Below are positions 38,880 through 39,264 of a stretch of 39,264 nt of DNA, piece by piece. The stretch comes from an uncultured Synergistaceae bacterium (lineage in GTDB: Bacteria; Synergistota; Synergistia; Synergistales; Aminobacteriaceae). Numbering within the stretch: position 1 is the first letter of the stretch; every line of letters begins with the position of its first letter. The notes under the pieces were generated by a model. That model did no database searches and was not told the origin of the DNA. It worked only from the letters and a program-made list of their open reading frames with translations. The stretch is taken from contig CALMZW010000334.1 in the NCBI GenBank assembly GCA_937870605.1, forward strand, positions 1 through 39,264. The letters are read 5' to 3'. Both the position numbers and the translations under genes were made by a program.

Positions 38880-39264
38880 GTGCCCCGAAAATTGAAATAT
38901 GTTCTCCTGACGGTGTTTGTCGCGCTTGCGATCGGGGGCGTCCACGCGGGGTTCATCCTGTTGATGAAGGAACGCATCCTCGAACCGTCCCTTTCATTTC
39001 CGTGGATTCTCGGCATCGCGTCCGGAAGTCTTGTGGTCTATCTTGTCGTTTCCCGCCTGTGTTCCTGCCTCGGAGCGCTCTCGGACGCGAAAAAGAGATA
39101 CAGCGCGCTGTTCGACGACAATGTCGAGGCGATCCTGCTCCTCGACCCCGAGAAGGGGACGATCCTCGACGCGAACGCCGCGGCTTCCGCCTTTTACGGG
39201 TATTCCCACGAGCAGCTCTGTTCCATGAATATCTCTCAGATCAACCCGCTTCGCGAGCACCGGA
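38880..39264 (+). CDS. Membrane-bound PAS-domain sensor, N-terminal part
   Basis: The first 128 residues of a sensor that runs off the window. Two membrane helices (about 7-30 and 42-62) flank a very short external loop, so it has almost no periplasmic domain. A short linker (GALSDAKKRYSALFDDNVEAIL) leads into a PAS domain (LLLDPEKGTILDANAAASAFYGYS, then MNISQINP), the common start of histidine kinases and GGDEF/EAL proteins. The output domain is not visible. AAGGAGG lies seven bases before GTG 38880. A GATAAT-like -10 at 38837-38842 may be its promoter; its -35 is poor. Confidence 0.85.
   Translation, partial: MPRKLKYVLLTVFVALAIGGVHAGFILLMKERILEPSLSFPWILGIASGSLVVYLVVSRLCSCLGALSDAKKRYSALFDDNVEAILLLDPEKGTILDANAAASAFYGYSHEQLCSMNISQINPLREHR

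Noticed and set aside
1-39264. CRISPR arrays, prophage, insertion sequences, rRNA and tRNA genes
   Set aside because: No regularly spaced repeats, transposase or phage genes, or RNA gene signatures were found on reading both strands.

Overview
The window reads as chromosomal DNA of a GC-rich, two-membrane (diderm), probably anaerobic bacterium, close to its replication origin. Pointing this way are an AsmA/TamB-type envelope protein, an EtfAB-linked flavin lactate/glycolate dehydrogenase, a YkvI-type permease, BirA/BioY-style biotin control and an rsmG-parA-parB block. I lean towards Synergistota, or a diderm lineage near Bacillota, but this rests on gene content alone and is weak.

Layout. 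Positions 1-5426 (minus strand) hold the end of an MFS transporter gene and an operon etfB-etfA-FAD dehydrogenase-YkvI permease, closed by a strong hairpin. Positions 5691-11954 (plus strand) hold a secreted chagasin-like (I42) inhibitor, a PAS/GAF/GGDEF diguanylate cyclase, a two-domain PPK2-type polyphosphate:AMP phosphotransferase, and the ATPase and permease of a zinc-type ABC importer. Positions 11926-16203 (minus strand) hold a DegT-like aminotransferase homologue, two related secreted proteins with Pro/Thr-rich regions, and a helical exported protein. Positions 16307-22377 (minus strand) form a tightly overlapping polyphosphate operon: ppk1, a CHAD protein, a metallophosphoesterase-HD fusion and ppx. 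Positions 22508-27579 (minus strand) hold a large AsmA-like protein and a Sel1-repeat protein.

At 27725-27835 lies a cluster of six DnaA-box-like 9-mers, a probable oriC. To its right are a DUF4213/DUF364-type gene (minus), then rsmG, parA, parB and an AtpZ-like small membrane protein (plus). Next come a long gene-poor, AT-richer tract with a perfect parS, a HIT protein and a YigZ/IMPACT protein, a second gap, bioY behind a BirA-type operator, and a second parS. The end of the window holds a class II photolyase, a class IV aminotransferase and a polysaccharide deacetylase (all minus), then the start of a PAS sensor gene (plus).

How the genes fit together. Most genes for about 15 kb left of the putative origin are on the minus strand and those for about 6 kb to the right are on the plus strand, so both sets mostly point away from it, as expected for leading-strand genes. 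ParA, ParB and the two parS sites form a complete chromosome segregation module beside it. Polyphosphate can be made (PPK1), hydrolysed (Ppx), used to phosphorylate AMP (PAP) and probably bound (CHAD). The unusual member is the phosphoesterase-HD fusion. The Etf/dehydrogenase operon is probably a lactate- or 2-hydroxyacid-oxidising module, with the permease as a candidate substrate carrier.
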